A stretch of DNA of 64,000 nucleotides, taken from contig JARGXX010000103.1 of assembly GCA_030374765.1 (NCBI GenBank), forward strand, positions 186,001 to 250,000, written 5' to 3'. Shown here piece after piece: positions 1 through 9,727 of the stretch (position 1 is its first letter; every line of letters starts with the position of its first letter). Source of the stretch: Agarophyton chilense. Its lineage: Eukaryota > Rhodophyta > Florideophyceae > Gracilariales > Gracilariaceae. Under the pieces are notes generated by a model. It was not told the origin of the DNA, did not search any database, and saw only the letters and a list, made by a program, of their open reading frames with translations. The translations under genes were made by a program, and so were the position numbers.

Positions 1-610
1 GTCACAAAAATGTATGAATTTGTCTTTCTGAATATCAGTAATTTATCCATGTACACATCCAAAAAGACGTCAATACAATCGTAAAGTGGCATGTTTATGA
101 GCATCTGAGATGTCGCAAAAACGTTTCATAACCAAATTTGTATTTACAAGGTACTCGTAGAGCCTATATTTTTTGTTGAAAGCGGTTTTCTCGAAATCCT
201 CCGGTCGTACTCTGATTGTGAAAAACCATGGATTAAGATCAAGATTTGAAATATATCCTGACCCCCTCAAACGATCAAGCATCTCATTTGTGTGCCGTGA
301 ACGAGTTTTTTCCGTTGAATTTTCGGAAACTGGTCATGATAATCGACTGTAGTTCTCAAGTTTCCCATGTTTTAAACCAAGAAAAGAGAGGTCCCGAACA
401 GAGACTTTTTTGCCGGACTTTTCTTTCTCCTAGCCTTTCAACCGAACAATTCTTTACCGCGACATGCCCAGCTGGCAATAGTTGATACAGCGGACGATAT
501 GCTGGTTTCTTCGTTTCATCTATCTCGATAGCATGATAATTTTCTCATTTTGGCGGAAGACCTTCTGGCAAATCGTCTAAAACTTTTTCTTATATGTCTT
601 TATCAAATGT
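1..610 (-). pseudogene. Ty3/gypsy reverse transcriptase relic (element D)
   Basis: Reading the minus strand from about 610 down to 1 gives a decayed gypsy RT in the expected order. A pre-RT segment with LPEGLPPK and KKPAYRPLYQL comes first, then a G-LR-DY block, then EMLDRLRGSGYISNLDL, IRVRPEDFEKTAF, and finally VYMDKLLIF where YLDDILIF is expected. The catalytic YxDD is therefore changed to YMDK. Stops and at least one frame change near 290 show it is dead. It runs off the left edge of the window. From 611 to 819 the same strand gives only scattered weak matches. It may be the inverted amino-terminal half of the element whose carboxy-terminal RT begins at 820 on the other strand. Confidence 0.75.
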
Positions 611-819
611 TGAACTCTAAACTTTATTTCATTAAAGCTTTATCGGCCTTCCATTTTCGAAAATTGGTCAAAGGCGACCGGCTGGATATTTACGACATTT
701 TCCCCGACATTTTTACGCAAGCTGCTAGAAAATTTCTTCACGCCAATACTCGACACTTAAGCATGTCTAGATCTATGGCCATGTATAATACTTAGTCCCA
801 TTCAATCAACGATTACAGA

Positions 820-979
820 TGCAAATAGATAGTCTACAACTGAATTATTATCAGCATGCTACGCCATGCGTATTAAGAAGATTCCTTGGACTTGCAGGTT
901 ATTATCGTCGTCTCATTAACCAATTTGCTGATTTATCTACAGTTCTCCATGCTATGACTTCTGGAGACAAGACAATTAC
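820..979 (+). pseudogene. Gypsy RT carboxy-terminal fragment (element C, left piece)
   Basis: The plus strand encodes RRFLGLAGYYRRLINQFADL, the highly conserved segment between the RT thumb and RNase H in Ty3/gypsy pol. It continues to SGDKTI, where element A is inserted. The continuing frame, a KLAFEELK motif that is typical of the start of gypsy RNase H, resumes at 17504. This places 820-979 and 17504-20150 in one interrupted element. Confidence 0.8.
975..979. repeat. Left target-site duplication of element A
   Basis: The five bases ATTAC precede the TG of the left 202-bp LTR. CTTAC at 17499-17503 follows the CA of the right LTR. Four of five bases agree, and deleting A plus one copy restores the pol frame of element C, so the mismatch is best read as a later mutation. 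Confidence 0.7.
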
Positions 980-1181
980 TGTAATAGAACTATTTCATGG
1001 CAACCTTTCGTATTTGTATTGAACAAATACCCACGAGAGAATGTCCGAACCCGGTTCAAACGTTCAAATACTAGCTCTACTAGTATATAAGAGTAGAACC
1101 GATAGAAGGTTCCACCAAAGAAGAGAGCTAGCCTCAAAGTATTAAAAGTGAATTAATGTTTAGTAAAAGCCTACTCTTATA
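980..1181 (+). repeat. 5' LTR of element A
   Basis: This is a 202-bp direct repeat of 17297-17498. It starts TGTAATAGAAC. It ends TA where the right copy ends CA, so one terminal base has mutated. A TATA-like GTATATAAGAG lies at about 1083-1093, where the retrotransposon promoter is expected. Confidence 0.9.
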
Positions 1182-1183
1182 TT

Positions 1184-1201
1184 TGGTAGCATCTAAAGCA
1201 C
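1184..1201 (+). promoter_or_regulatory. Primer-binding site of element A
   Basis: TGGTAGCATCTAAAGCAC begins two bases after the LTR. The TGG start, complementary to a tRNA CCA end, and the spacing are as expected for a minus-strand primer site. I cannot name the tRNA. Confidence 0.6.
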
Positions 1202-1231
1202 GTTCACAGGAAAGAACTGGTTTGCAGTACC

Positions 1232-1872
1232 ATGGTTCGTATAAACAGGAATCAGGGTGCGCCGCAAGAAGAAGGTAGTGTGGGTGAGGCATCACAGCTA
1301 CAGCAATTGACCGACGAACTTCAAGCATTAAGAAATGTTGAAACACAGTCAACGACGATTGAGACCCTTCAAACGCAGTTGCAGCAGTGCAGCCAAAGAC
1401 AGTCCGCGGGAACACCTAAGGCATTCAAGGCTCCAACTGTGTCAAATTTTTCGGGAAAAGCGGCAGACAGGACGACAGAGAAGGTGCGGAGTTTTTTTAT
1501 TCCATAGAGAAGTACGGAAAACTTTGCAACTACTCAGAGGGCAAAATGCTTGATCTCGAGCAGTGTCACTTCCAGGACAGGGCAGTTTCATGGATAATGA
1601 GTCTAGAAAGACAAGACAGTAAGCCTAAGAGTCTTCAAGAACTGCAGAAAGCCATGATCGAGTAATTTGTTCCTGCCAGACAGAACAATGAGGCATACAT
1701 CTATTTCTTTAACAGCCTTCCAAAACTATACAAAGGAAAGTTTACTGAAAAGTTTCTGGCCTCTTAACCAGTTGATAGCACTAGAAGAAGCTATATGCAG
1801 CCTGCATATGACTATGCTAGAACGCTTGAATTGTCTTTTAAGCTAGCCGGCGATAGCCAGACGAGTACTCAG
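1232..1872 (+). pseudogene. gag of element A, first part
   Basis: An ATG in good context (ACCATGG) opens a gag-like frame with an N-terminal coiled-coil-like stretch (residues about 20-60, rich in Q, L and E). After a frame change near 1490 the text continues through capsid-like FFYSIEKYGKLC, a QDRAVSWIMSL segment and SLQELQKAMIE. Stops interrupt it at about 1662 and 1764. The frame reaches SQTST at the left edge of element B and resumes in the same phase at 12904. The next A-derived domain after gag is the protease at 13.2 kb. Confidence 0.7.
1868..1872. repeat. Target-site duplication of element B (left copy)
   Basis: CTCAG directly precedes the TGTGGAGC start of the left LTR of B. An identical CTCAG follows the TCTACA end of the right LTR at 12899-12903. 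The perfect 5-bp match and the restored gag frame fix both ends of the insertion. Confidence 0.92.
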
Positions 1873-2786
1873 TGTGGAGCAAAACCCGGCGACGGGAAGT
1901 GCTCTCAAGGTGTTCGAAGCCTTGCTCCCTGGGGGAGGCAGACTCAGAGACAGAGCCCTCCGTTCCACCCGTAGTGTGGGGTGTAACTCCCACGGGGGAT
2001 TCCGGCAGTACCGACGGAGGTGAGGGGTAGAAACCGTTGGATCGGGAATGGGTATGGGTATCCCAAAGAATGGGGGAAAATCCGGCGAAGAGGAAAAACG
2101 GGGCGAGGGTCGGGCACTAACAGGCACCGGACCCGAGAACCAGAAAAGGGGCGAAACAACAAAAGAAACCCAATACAGGGGCGAAAACCTGTCCTCGAAA
2201 GGAAACACAAAAAGCACGCAACAAGTAAGCAGAACCCCCACGGGGTATCGTGCACGCAGGTCGTCTGAGCGGTCCCAAGGGGGTGGTTGCACGGAACCCA
2301 AACGTGGGCACTCTCCAAGTGGAGTCGTGTCCCTACGCAGGCGTTGCTAACCAGAGCCCGTTCCGGGTTGTAAGGCCGAAACGATGGCGACGAAGAACCT
2401 CTAAAGGTATCGAAGACCAACCTTGGTTCCCATTTACTTTGAGCTTCGGACTGTCAGATCTCATCTCCCTAAGTAGGGCCCACTAACTAAACTCTACAGT
2501 AGTGCACACCTGCTCAGGGCCATACACGGGGAGATCCAACTGTCAGGGCCCAAAAGTCCAACGTTCTACAAATATCCGAAATTCGGTGCCAAAATTAAGC
2601 CACGTGTATCACGGGGCCAATCCAACCATGGGCCATCCGAATTTTCCCTTATAGGCGAATTCTAACCAGAAAACAGTGCCACCTCAGCACACCTTAGAGG
2701 GGATCATAATCATAACCCTCGGAGGGTTCAATCCTCATTCTATGAGTTGCATCTTCAAGTATCCCCTGACTGGGCGTTGCTCTACA
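1873..2786 (-). repeat. 3' LTR of element B
   Basis: This 914-bp copy begins TGTGGAGC and ends GCTCTACA on the plus strand and is about 98.5% identical to 11986-12898. It is GC-rich and carries many short open frames on both strands that I regard as chance. The motif AATACAGGGGCGAAA near 2175 resembles sequences in the solo LTR at 18426 and in the right LTR of element G, suggesting a shared LTR core. Confidence 0.92.
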
Positions 2787-2803
2787 TCTCCCCCTCCTTA
2801 AGA
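2787..2803 (-). promoter_or_regulatory. Polypurine tract of element B
   Basis: The plus strand reads TCTCCCCCTCCTTAAG directly inside the LTR end, which is CTTAAGGAGGGGGAGA on the element strand. This is the expected purine tract next to the 3' LTR, and it confirms that the element runs on the minus strand. Confidence 0.8.
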
Positions 2804-2844
2804 CGAGGAAGAACATTCCGAGCCGCGGGTGTCCTGCGTTTCAG

Positions 2845-2858
2845 TTGCTATATATACT
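2845..2858 (+). promoter_or_regulatory. Candidate TATA box for the antisense accessory ORF
   Basis: TTGCTATATATACTG lies between the 3' LTR and the accessory ATG, about 235 bases upstream of it, in a 300-bp leader not used by gag-pol. The position would suit an internal promoter for the plus-strand gene. This is inference from the motif alone. Confidence 0.35.
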
Positions 2859-3089
2859 GCTCTCCCAATGGGGTCCTTCACCACTTCTGCGGATCGCCAC
2901 AAAACCGGCACATCGGTACAACTTTCTCCTACTCCTCCGACTTCCGGCGATAAGCAACTTCTCGCAACAGCAGTCTCAACCAACCCTCTCAAGGGAATGA
3001 ACCCATACGTCCTCAAACCACTCTAGGGGCCATCGGCTTCCGCGCCGGCGGACAATGAAGCTCCCCAGCAGGGTGGATATATCTCCGGT

Positions 3090-4724
3090 TTGGATGCAGC
3101 TCCGTCAGGTACCCAACCTTCCGCCTCGACGGGCAACCGACATCCTCAGGAGGATTCGGACATTAACGCGGTGGCGTGGAACTCCGCTCATGCGATGCCC
3201 TTGGTAGCAAACTCCAGAGGTTGGATCTCAAACGAATCCTTTCGAAGGTGGAGTCCCCTTAGCGATCCGGTGATATATTCCCGCGCTCCGTGGTTCCATC
3301 CGACAGCGGTTGGCGACGATGAGCTCATCGACTCCTACGTGGAGAACGGCTTATTGCTGGGTGGCCTACCTGTTGAGGTTGTACGTTCTCCCGATTGGAG
3401 GGCACTGGTAGCCATAGAGCCTCAGTATCTATACCGCAGTCGCGGGGAGTCCGTGGACAAGGCGCGCGCAGCGATTGCGGCTCTGGCCTACCAGCGATTG
3501 GAGAGGTCACGCTTTGACCATCTGGTTCCCCTGGAGTACGGGTTCGATGTCGCCTATTACCGTACGTACGGTGAGGTCTCCTACGGGGATAACCTGGCAG
3601 CCTTTCCCGAATCCGAGTTCCGCGGACCGGGTTTTCCTCTCCGAGAAGATATGCTCCAATGGAGTCGTCCCATCCTTCGGGCTGAATTCAGGTACCTTCA
3701 ACGGCAGTTTACCCAGTATGGGTTCGATCGACGCGTGCGCTTCGAGCGCCGCTCGCGCTCCCGTTTCGGGTTCCTTGTCCCGTATCCTCACGTGGAACTG
3801 GAGCGTATCCGTAACACGGCGAAGGTTGGGCGATTCGTGCCCCTTCCAGCTTGGTGGAGTAAGGTCGAGGTCCCCCGAGGGTGCTTTGCTGAACTGCCCC
3901 CATGTATCTACTATATCGGGTCTCGTTTGATGCACGACCCGAACTCGGGATACTGGGCCCTCGTTGCAGCCGAGTGGGCAGCCCGCGTAGCGGCGCACCT
4001 CCTCTGGGATGCTCATGACCATTTCCGTATCTGGTATATTCCTCCGATGCTACGGACCATCATGCGTCAGATCGACCTTGTCCCAGCGTTGGGTTCGGCC
4101 AGCAACGTGCAGGACCTGTATCCAATCTTGGACGTGATCGACAACACCCAATGGGATCGACTTCCAGTGGCAAATCAGCCCGCAGGGGAAGGATCCGCGC
4201 GAGACAAGTCTCCTGGCCGGTACGATCCGGGCTCCGGTAACTGGGTCTATTACAATCCCCTCGAAGGGGTTCGCATCAGCGCAGCGCAAGCACGGGCGCT
4301 GATTGACTCGCCTCGACCGATGCCGGTGGGACACCCGACGGGGTTCATTTATACCGACGATTACGAGTACGAGCCTCCAGTAGACCTGAACGATCCAGCG
4401 TTGGATAACGACATGCCAGCTCCTAGTGGAGTACTCCCTGTGGGGCCATCTGCACCCTTCCAACCAGTGGGAACGACCTCAGCTGCGGCGGCGAATGCAT
4501 CTGGTGGCAGTCCATCTGCTCCCCCCGGGTGGGGTGTGAACACCCTTGCGCAGGCGCCGGTTGCCACTCCGCAAGCAGATAGTGTGCGACAAGGCCTCGT
4601 GCACGCGGGCATTCCGATTCCCCCGGGTATGACGGATGTGAGCCAGATGTTGGCTTTCGCCTCGGCGTACCATCAGGATCAGAATCCCAACGGTGGGGCG
4701 GGTCCCTCCTCGGGCTTTCCGTAG
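3090..4724 (+). CDS. Antisense accessory protein of element B, unknown function
   Basis: An uninterrupted frame of 544 codons starts at ATG 3090 and runs opposite to gag-pol. I do not recognise a family. Residues 1-60 are low-complexity. A conserved body of about 60-360 carries RAEFRYL, RSRFGFLVPY, VPRGCFAELPPCIYYIGS, HDPNSGYW, a hydrophobic AARVAAHLLWDAHDHF helix and LYPILDVID. A Pro/Ser/Ala-rich segment follows, with a final helix near residue 500. The body aligns with the E copy at 45368-46756 and the decayed G copy at 32700-34373. I see no signal peptide, zinc motif or clear membrane segment. Unlike gag and pol of the same copy it has no stop. It could be a nucleic-acid-binding or assembly factor; that is speculation. 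Confidence 0.85.
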   Translation: MDAAPSGTQPSASTGNRHPQEDSDINAVAWNSAHAMPLVANSRGWISNESFRRWSPLSDPVIYSRAPWFHPTAVGDDELIDSYVENGLLLGGLPVEVVRSPDWRALVAIEPQYLYRSRGESVDKARAAIAALAYQRLERSRFDHLVPLEYGFDVAYYRTYGEVSYGDNLAAFPESEFRGPGFPLREDMLQWSRPILRAEFRYLQRQFTQYGFDRRVRFERRSRSRFGFLVPYPHVELERIRNTAKVGRFVPLPAWWSKVEVPRGCFAELPPCIYYIGSRLMHDPNSGYWALVAAEWAARVAAHLLWDAHDHFRIWYIPPMLRTIMRQIDLVPALGSASNVQDLYPILDVIDNTQWDRLPVANQPAGEGSARDKSPGRYDPGSGNWVYYNPLEGVRISAAQARALIDSPRPMPVGHPTGFIYTDDYEYEPPVDLNDPALDNDMPAPSGVLPVGPSAPFQPVGTTSAAAANASGGSPSAPPGWGVNTLAQAPVATPQADSVRQGLVHAGIPIPPGMTDVSQMLAFASAYHQDQNPNGGAGPSSGFP

Positions 4725-4779
4725 TTCCGCCTTCGGGCAATTGTGGAGTCCATAGCTTGGCGACAATAGTAAACTTCTG

Positions 4780-4945
4780 ATATTTGCATAACTTCTTTTC
4801 TTCTTTCTTCCTAGGATCTTAACTTCTACTTCTTTTCTTCTTCCTTCTTAGGATCTTCTTCATCTTCGTCTTCATCTTCTTCCCTTCCTAGGGTCCAATC
4901 TTCTTCTTGATCTTCTTCTCCACTTCGTGGGTCTTGTTTTCCTTT
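4780..4945. repeat. Polypyrimidine spacer between accessory ORF and pol (B)
   Basis: The plus strand is almost pure C/T, made of TTCTTC-type repeats. It contains three pyrimidine runs that end in TTCCTAG, CTTCTTAG and CTTCCTAG before GAT or GGT. On the element strand it is a long GAA-rich purine run beyond the end of pol. Equivalent tracts occur at the same place in E and G. Possible roles are 3' splice acceptors for the accessory transcript, a bidirectional terminator, or a second purine primer site. Confidence 0.6.
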
Positions 4946-5124
4946 TTTCATCATAAACTGTCCCGATAACCGGTGCTGTGTTCTCCGGTTAACGGCGCTA
5001 GGCCGAGGGCCAGTAGACATTCCCTCTCAATACGTGTTCTTCGGGATACTCTCCTCAATTCCTCTTCAGAGGTCCAACATCTTCCTCACTTCGAGGTCGC
5101 ATCCACACCAGTTCCCGTGGTGGC

Positions 5125-5330
5125 TTACCCGACTTGGGCACGATCCAGATTTGGAGGCAAGGTTACCGGAGCGCGTCGGAGATAGGATAAAACCTTAGAC
5201 CTCGGAAGGTTCCCAATGGGTTCCACTGTATCCTCATCAGGCGATAATCCGTACCATCGGACTTGGCACAGCTCGTTCCCGAGAAAGCGGGGTTTGAGTG
5301 TGCGACACCTCAGTGTCTCGTCCGCGGCGG
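5125..5330 (-). pseudogene. Chromodomain-like pol terminus of element B, shifted frame
   Basis: The minus strand encodes ELCQVRWYGLSPDEDTVEPI followed by NLPRSKVLSYLRR. This matches the carboxy-terminal chromodomain of element E (LLYRVSLYGFPPEADTWEPI, then HIPRSQLVRYHRR). It lies in a different frame from the upstream pol, which ends at 5237, so a small indel near 5270 separates them. Chromodomains in this position are known to guide integration of chromoviruses. Confidence 0.7.
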
Positions 5331-8300
5331 CGGGTGATCGTCGGCTCTGTAGGCGTTCCCGGTGTGGAGTTCTCCACACGACTCTCCCTAGGCAGGTTTT
5401 CGTCATCTTTTCTGACGTCGTGCTCGGCTGGGTCGGCGGTGATGTCGCTACCCATACGCTGGGGTTGTGACTTCTCTGTCGCCGGCTCGGTCGGGCTCGC
5501 CGTCTCACTGCGAGAACTAGATTCCCCGTTAGGGCGACTGGCTGACGCCGAAATATCGTCCTGCGAAGGAACTAAGTCCTCCTCGCCCTTCTTAGGCGAA
5601 GAGCCAGGAGGCTTGATTACCTCCGGTGGGGGAGTAACTCTGTAAGAGTTCGTTGACTGGGCCCTTGAGGGAGCGGGCCCAGGTTCGAGAGTATCCGAAG
5701 TTTCCGGTAGGTCGGTTAAACCACGTTCCGGGTGCGGAAGTATAACGGGGCGGGTGTTCGAATCTCCGCCTGGCGGGTTAACTTCCGTTGAATCATCCCC
5801 TGTGGAGGGCGTTGGTGCCGACACCACTTCCACATTTGGGTTGGGCGCTCGTGTGATGGGGTCCCTGGAGATCCGTTCGTGGCGGTTAGCGATATCCAAT
5901 ACCACCGTGTCCGGGTCTACAGAAACCACCCGATAGGGTCCGTCCACAATTGGCGAAAGCTTGTGCCTACGTTCCTTTTCAGGATTGTAGTATTCCTTTC
6001 GAAGGAAGACGAAGTCGTCGGGCTCCACCTGAGGTAGAGGTTTGCGAACCCGATTGTCAAAGTCCTCCTTGTAGGCGCGTTGAGCTTTGTCCATTGCTTT
6101 CCGGGCTATCGGCACCATCTTCGTAAGCCACTCCTTCCAGGCTTCTCGGTACAATCCCGGTGACGGGTACGTCGACAGCGTCGGTTGAGCCTCGATGGCG
6201 ACCGGCGGCGGTGTCCTCGACAGTACCAGTTCGAATGGGGATAACTATGTAACCCGATGTACCTGGGTGTTGTATGCATATGTGATAGCGTCTGTGTACA
6301 AGTCCCATTTTTTGGGGTGATCCGCAACATACGATCTCAAAGCGTTGAGTATCGTGCGGTTAAACCTCTCCACCTGGCCATTCCCCTGAGGGTGATACGT
6401 AGTAACAAATAAATTCTTTACATCAAGGATTCGACATACATCCTGAAAGAACTTTGATGCGAATTGCCCTCCGTTGTCGGATAACAACTGCACCGGCGGT
6501 CCATATACGAACACCCAATGGGTCACGAACGCTTGCGCGACGGTAGCGGCGGTGATCCGCTTCAGCGGCACAGTTCTCGTTAGCTTAGAGAATCTGTCAG
6601 AAATGACAAGCAGATACCGATGACCTCGGGGCGTCCTGATAAACTCCCCTAGGATGTCTATGGCCACGAATTCGAGTGGAGCCCGTGCCGGGAACAGCGT
6701 CAACTTCTTAGAGTGCTTCCGAAGTTTGACGTCGTTCTTGGCGCAATTGGCGCAGGCCCGTCTGACGGCGTAACAATCGAATGCCATTGCCGGCCAGTAA
6801 AAGTCCCTTCTCAACGTGAGGTACAGTTTTCTTCCCCCGGGGTGGGCGCCAACCTTCACATAGTGAGTGAGGTGTAATACCCTCTGTTGTAGGTTGTGCG
6901 GCACCACTATCCTCGGGCGAGGTCCAACGGTCCTGATTAGGTAACCCTGATCGTCGTCCTCGAAAGGTAACTGAAATCCTCTGTTGAGGCGAGCCCGAAT
7001 CCGTGTACAGAATGGGTCGAGCTGTTGCTCGCGTATCGTATCCTCTGGAGAGATAGGTATAAAAGAGCCGGTCGGCGAATCCAGACTCTCGTTGACGAGT
7101 ATATCGTCACAAACATCATCCGTCAGCGGTTGAGCTCCTCCCTCGAGGTCCGATACCATAAAGCATGGGATGTCATCGTCCTCGTAGGGTTCCGTTTCCG
7201 CTGTGGTTCCCAAGCGGGATAGTGCATCAGCCTGAGTGTTCAGCTTCTTTTTCTTGTACAGGATCTCAAAGTCGAATTCCGACAGCCGGAGACGCCAGCT
7301 CATAAGGCGGCCCGAGGGTTCGGAGATCCCCAGGAGCCAACGCAAGCATGCGTGGTCCGTATGGACTTTGAAACGAGTGCCAATCAGATAAGGGCGGAGT
7401 GTAGCTAAGGCCCACACAACGTCTAAACATTCTTTCTCGGAGACCGAGTAGTTCCTTTCATGGACATTCAGGGAACGTGACCAGTACCCAATAGGGTGAC
7501 GTTCACCATCCTCAGAGGATTGGAACAGTGCACACCCTACTTGGTTTGCACTAGCATCGGTGTCCACTTCGTAAGGGAGCCCAGGATTGGGTAGAGCCAA
7601 GATTGGCGGTGATGTTACGGCATTCACCAGTGCCGTGAAGGCAGACGCTTCCGCGTCGCCAAAAGATTCCAGTTCAACTGGTTGTCCCTTCGTCAGGAGC
7701 CTGTTGAGGGGGGTGGCAATATCCGCAAAGTTCGGGACGAATCGTCGATACACGTTACACAGACCTAAGAAGGATCGCAACTCCGTTTGAGTTTTCGGGT
7801 GTTTTGCTTCCTTCAAGGATTTCACTCGTACTTCCTCTATTGAAAGCTGTCCGGGACGGATGATATGACCCAGATACTTAACCGAATCGGTGAAAAACTC
7901 GCACTTCTTGAGTTTCAAGGTGATTCCCGCGTCGCGGAGTATCTTCATTACGTCTTTGACTTGTTCGAGGTGGTCATCCAGGTTGTTGGAGAAGACAATA
8001 ATGTCGTCTAAATACACTAGACACGTCCTCCACTTGAAGGGAGCCAACAGAATGTCTATCGCCCGTTGAAACGTTGCGGGGGCATTTGTCAACCCAAAAG
8101 GCATCCTCCGGAATCGGAAAAGTCCTTGATTACACACGAAAGCCGTTTTGTCTCGATCTTCCTCCCTAATAGGGACTTGCCAGTAACCCGAATTGGCGTC
8201 AAGGGTAGAGAAAACAGTAGCGCTCCCAAGGGAGTCGATGTATTCGTCCATTCGAGGGATCGGGTACACATCCTTAATGGTTACCTCGTTCAGGCGTCTG

Positions 8301-8851
8301 TAATCGATGCAGAAACGCCACGATCCATCCGGTTTCGGAACTAACACCACTGGTGAGGCCCAAGCGGACTGGGCAGGTTCAATTACGCCCGCTTTAAGCA
8401 TCTTCTCCACCTGAGATTTCTCCTCTTCCCGAGCTTTCGGTCCAGCCCTGTAAGGGTGTTGGGCAATAGGCCGAGTGTTCGGTAACAAGTCGATGCGGTG
8501 TTCTGTAATCCCAATAGTTCCAAGGGAACCATCCCACATGGGGGTAAATTCACAAAGCATGTGCCTCAGCTTCTCCCGATGAGATGCGGGTACATTGTTG
8601 AGATCCCATTTCTCCAATTCCTGAACAGGATCCGTCTGGTCTGCTCCAGTGATAGGGGCCGTAACCTTCTGAGGTTTAAAGTGTTCAACGTGTGGAGCTG
8701 CAGTCGTATGCTCACCGTCTTCTGCGATTTCGGCAGTGTCCTCCCCCTCCTTAGGGTCCGCCACACCAAGGACCTCTGCGATAGAGATCTTTGTAGGTAC
8801 GACCGCATGCGGGTGTGGAAGAACAGAACCCAGGATCTGGTGTTTGACCAA
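5237..8851 (-). pseudogene. pol of element B: RT, RNase H, integrase, linker
   Basis: One frame runs from 8851 to 5237 with a single TAG at 6245-6247. RT shows SAWASPVVLVPKPDGSWRF (about 162-180), TLDANSGYW and the catalytic YLDD (280-283). RNase H has VDTDAS near 430, SEKEC near 472 and HTDH near 498. Integrase has an HHCC region with ACANCAK, and DDE residues in AIDILGEF, SDNGGQF and GQVERFN. After the TAG the frame continues with LSPFELVLSR and VDGPYRVVSVDPDTVVLDI. About 200 residues rich in P, S, T, E and D follow before the chromodomain. The 5' junction with the protease needs a frame change near 8840. Confidence 0.92.
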
Positions 8852-9725
8852 ATGCTGCGTTGTCTTTCCAAAGAATGGCTACCAAAACCTTGAAAGGTTT
8901 ATCCGGTTCCACGGAGACAACCCCATTCGCAAGGGCGAGTTGACGCCGCGTATACAGAGACGGGTTCGGTTGTACCACATGCACACCAATTTGTTTGGTA
9001 ACAACTATGACCCAAACCTGGGTTTCTGGCGGGATAGCCACTGACTTTGCAACCTTTACCCGTGTAGACACCGGGTCCTTCTTCACAGATTCCTGGGCGA
9101 CAGGGAGAGGAACGCGTGGTCGCGCTGCTCCCTGTAAGGGTTTACGAACAATTGGGATCGTAGACCCGTCTTCGAGTTCCACAGTTCTATTCCGAGGACG
9201 GATGGCTTCCACGAAGCGGTCGCAAAAGTCACAACCCAGTATGACTGGTGCTGCAAGTGACTTGCATACAATAAACTCTAGTTGAACGAGATAGGAGCCT
9301 AACCTCACCATGAGGGAAATTGTACCCAGTGTCCGTAGCGGGTTGTTGTTCGCATCGGCGATATCCAAACGTGGACCGGTACTAACTCGGACCCGGAGTA
9401 GCGGGGGTAACAATTCAACATGAATTAAGTTAGGAGCGGCTCCTGTATGCAGGACAGATATTTGACGAACCATAAACTGGTTGGACAGGCCGAAGTCGGC
9501 GAATACTTTATAATTTCGCTTGGCCATTACCATAACTCGATCCGGAATACGGAGATTACGGGACCGTATCCACGGGCAACGGAGGACACTAAAGTATCCC
9601 GAGTTAACGTCGGTGTCAGCCGTTCTCCTTGAAAGGATAGTCACAGCTGGGGAGCGAAGCTGGAGCGCCTCGGGCGTCTTCAACTCCGGCTTAGAAGACG
9701 CCCCTCCCGCAGGGGAGACTCCCAA
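8840..9725 (-). pseudogene. Aspartic protease region of element B
   Basis: This frame begins directly after the gag stop, without an ATG and in a different phase, so expression would need frameshifting or reinitiation. After a leader it encodes MAKRNYKVFADFGLSNQFMV, then VLHTGAAPN at the active site, and VILGCDFCDRFVEAIRP in the flap/ILG region. Element E has ILDTGAGPN at the same place, so the catalytic Asp is His in B. The frame runs into the RT frame after an indel near 8840. The function would be gag-pol polyprotein cleavage; this copy should be inactive. Confidence 0.85.
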
Positions 9726-9727
9726 GT

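Noticed and set aside
1843..2486. Overlapping frames of 60-160 codons in the LTR of B on both strands (also 11882-12600)
   Set aside because: They lie inside a GC-rich LTR, change between the two copies, and have no family resemblance.
5298..5645. Plus-strand frames opposite pol of B (5298-5645, 8498-8893) and of E (47595-48321)
   Set aside because: They are shadows of the strongly supported minus-strand pol and linker frames.
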